DNA from: Pseudomonadota bacterium | Lineage (GTDB): Bacteria > Pseudomonadota > Alphaproteobacteria > Thalassobaculales > Thalassobaculaceae | DNA length: 6,126 nucleotides | Direction: 5' to 3' | Assembly: GCA_027623845.1 (NCBI GenBank) | Contig: JAQBUJ010000218.1 | Coordinates: 1-6,126, forward strand | Part shown: piece by piece, positions 5,822-6,126 of the stretch | Position numbering within the stretch: position 1 is the first letter of the stretch | How the letters are laid out: each line of letters begins with the position of its first letter | Position numbers and translations under genes: made by a program | Notes under the pieces: model-generated | The model's database searches: none | What the model was told of the DNA's origin: nothing | What the model saw: only the letters and a program-made list of their open reading frames with translations

Positions 5822-5852
5822 GATCAGCATGATCGACCGGGCCGATCTGATC
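5822..5852. promoter_or_regulatory. Nested inverted repeat, possible operator
   Basis: GATCAG (5822-5827) pairs with CTGATC (5847-5852). Inside it GATCG (5831-5835) pairs with CGATC (5843-5847) around the loop ACCGGGC. The two stems share C5847 and are offset by a 3-4 base bulge, so they could form a hairpin in RNA or a dyad for a dimeric regulator. It lies about 90-120 bases upstream of the oxygenase start, in the promoter region. Confidence 0.3.
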
Positions 5853-6011
5853 GTTACATCACCTAGGCGATCAACATCGGGAAAACCATCGCCACGATCA
5901 AGGAATTCTTGTCGTCGAGACAGCCGAAGTGCCACTCTCGAAAGTGATTGCGGTTGCCCAGTACCGGCCCCCCTTAGCCTACCGGACCAAGCTGAAATCA
6001 GCGGCGGCGAA

Positions 6012-6036
6012 TATAACCGCCCATACAACCTAGGAG
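6012..6036 (+). promoter_or_regulatory. Candidate -10 and ribosome binding site for LLM gene
   Basis: TATAAC at 6012-6017 is a good -10 hexamer, but no convincing -35 sits at the right distance upstream, so an activator or other sigma factor may be involved. AGGAG at 6032-6036 is 8 bases before the ATG and fixes the start of the downstream gene. Confidence 0.3.
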
Positions 6037-6044
6037 ATAAGACG

Positions 6045-6126
6045 ATGAAATTCGGTGTTGTGATGTTCACCACCGACTATTCGATGGCGCCGCATGAGTT
6101 GGCGATCGCCGTCGAGGAGCGCGGGT
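6045..6126 (+). CDS. LLM-class flavin-dependent oxidoreductase (N-terminal fragment)
   Basis: Only the first 27 codons are inside the window. They read MKFGVVMFTTDYSMAPHELA and then IAVEERG. This start is very characteristic of luciferase-like monooxygenase family proteins, especially the F420-dependent subgroup: a first beta strand KFGVVMF, a TDY turn, then a helix LAxAVEERGF. Such enzymes are cytoplasmic TIM-barrel proteins using FMN or F420 to oxidise or reduce small organic molecules. AGGAG is 8 bases before the ATG. The gene is divergent from the 2OG oxygenase. Cofactor choice and substrate cannot be judged without the rest of the protein. Confidence 0.78.
   Translation, partial: MKFGVVMFTTDYSMAPHELAIAVEERG

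Larger units (their letters stand above)
5735..6044. other. Divergent 310-bp intergenic region
   Basis: This region separates the minus-strand 2OG oxygenase from the plus-strand LLM oxidoreductase and should hold both promoters. It contains the nested inverted repeat at 5822-5852 and several further GATC-containing sites (for example 5870-5873 and 5898-5901). A stretch at 5869-5947 reads as AINIGKTIATIKEFLSS in one plus frame but is bounded by stops and has no start. I found no RNA gene. Confidence 0.4.

Noticed and set aside
5816..6073. Minus-strand 85-codon open frame in the divergent intergenic region
   Set aside because: It runs antisense over the LLM gene start and its ribosome binding site, with no start signal or domain of its own.
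1..6126. CRISPR array, tRNA, insertion sequence or phage genes
   Set aside because: I saw no regularly spaced repeats, no tRNA-like cloverleaf or CCA end, no transposase motif and no terminal inverted repeats with target duplications. The regulator duplication is a plain tandem repeat.

Overview
The window looks like a piece of a GC-rich alphaproteobacterial chromosome, probably Rhodospirillales-like. This is an inference from three things: codon use strongly biased to G/C at third positions in the metabolic genes, a Zur-type regulator start with an alphaproteobacterial-style Zur box, and an LLM-class flavin oxidoreductase of a type common in that class. No rRNA, tRNA, CRISPR array, transposase or origin is visible.

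Left part (1-1757), all on the minus strand. It begins at the left edge with the 5' end of a Fur/Zur-family regulator. A 19-bp imperfect palindrome resembling a Zur box overlaps a sigma70-like promoter just upstream of it. Next come a 52-residue small ORF with a good ribosome binding site and two tandem single-domain (CheY-like) response regulators, 161 residues each and about 86% identical. The two regulator genes are nearly identical at the nucleotide level in the middle and clearly diverged at both ends. A 40-residue ORF overlaps the start of the upstream regulator by 11 bases, and the other regulator is preceded by what looks like a decayed relative of that ORF. The stretch upstream of the zur start (about 121-200) is related to the stretch upstream of the second regulator (about 1022-1100), so a promoter-containing segment appears to have been copied.

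Central part (1974-4637), plus strand. A type I Baeyer-Villiger monooxygenase (542 aa) is followed 21 bases later by a Gfo/Idh/MocA-family NAD(P)-dependent oxidoreductase (337 aa). They form a likely two-gene operon closed by a candidate Rho-independent terminator. Together they suggest oxidation of a ketone, or of a cyclic or sugar-like alcohol/ketone pair; the substrate cannot be read from the sequence.

Right part (4913-6126). A prolyl-4-hydroxylase-like 2-oxoglutarate/Fe(II) oxygenase lies on the minus strand, convergent with the operon. A divergent 310-bp intergenic region containing a nested inverted repeat then leads to the first 27 codons of an LLM-class (probably F420-dependent) oxidoreductase that runs off the right edge. 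Four different redox enzyme families side by side give the right half a catabolic or secondary-metabolism flavour. The most unusual material is the response-regulator duplication with its small overlapping ORFs and shared promoter segment.
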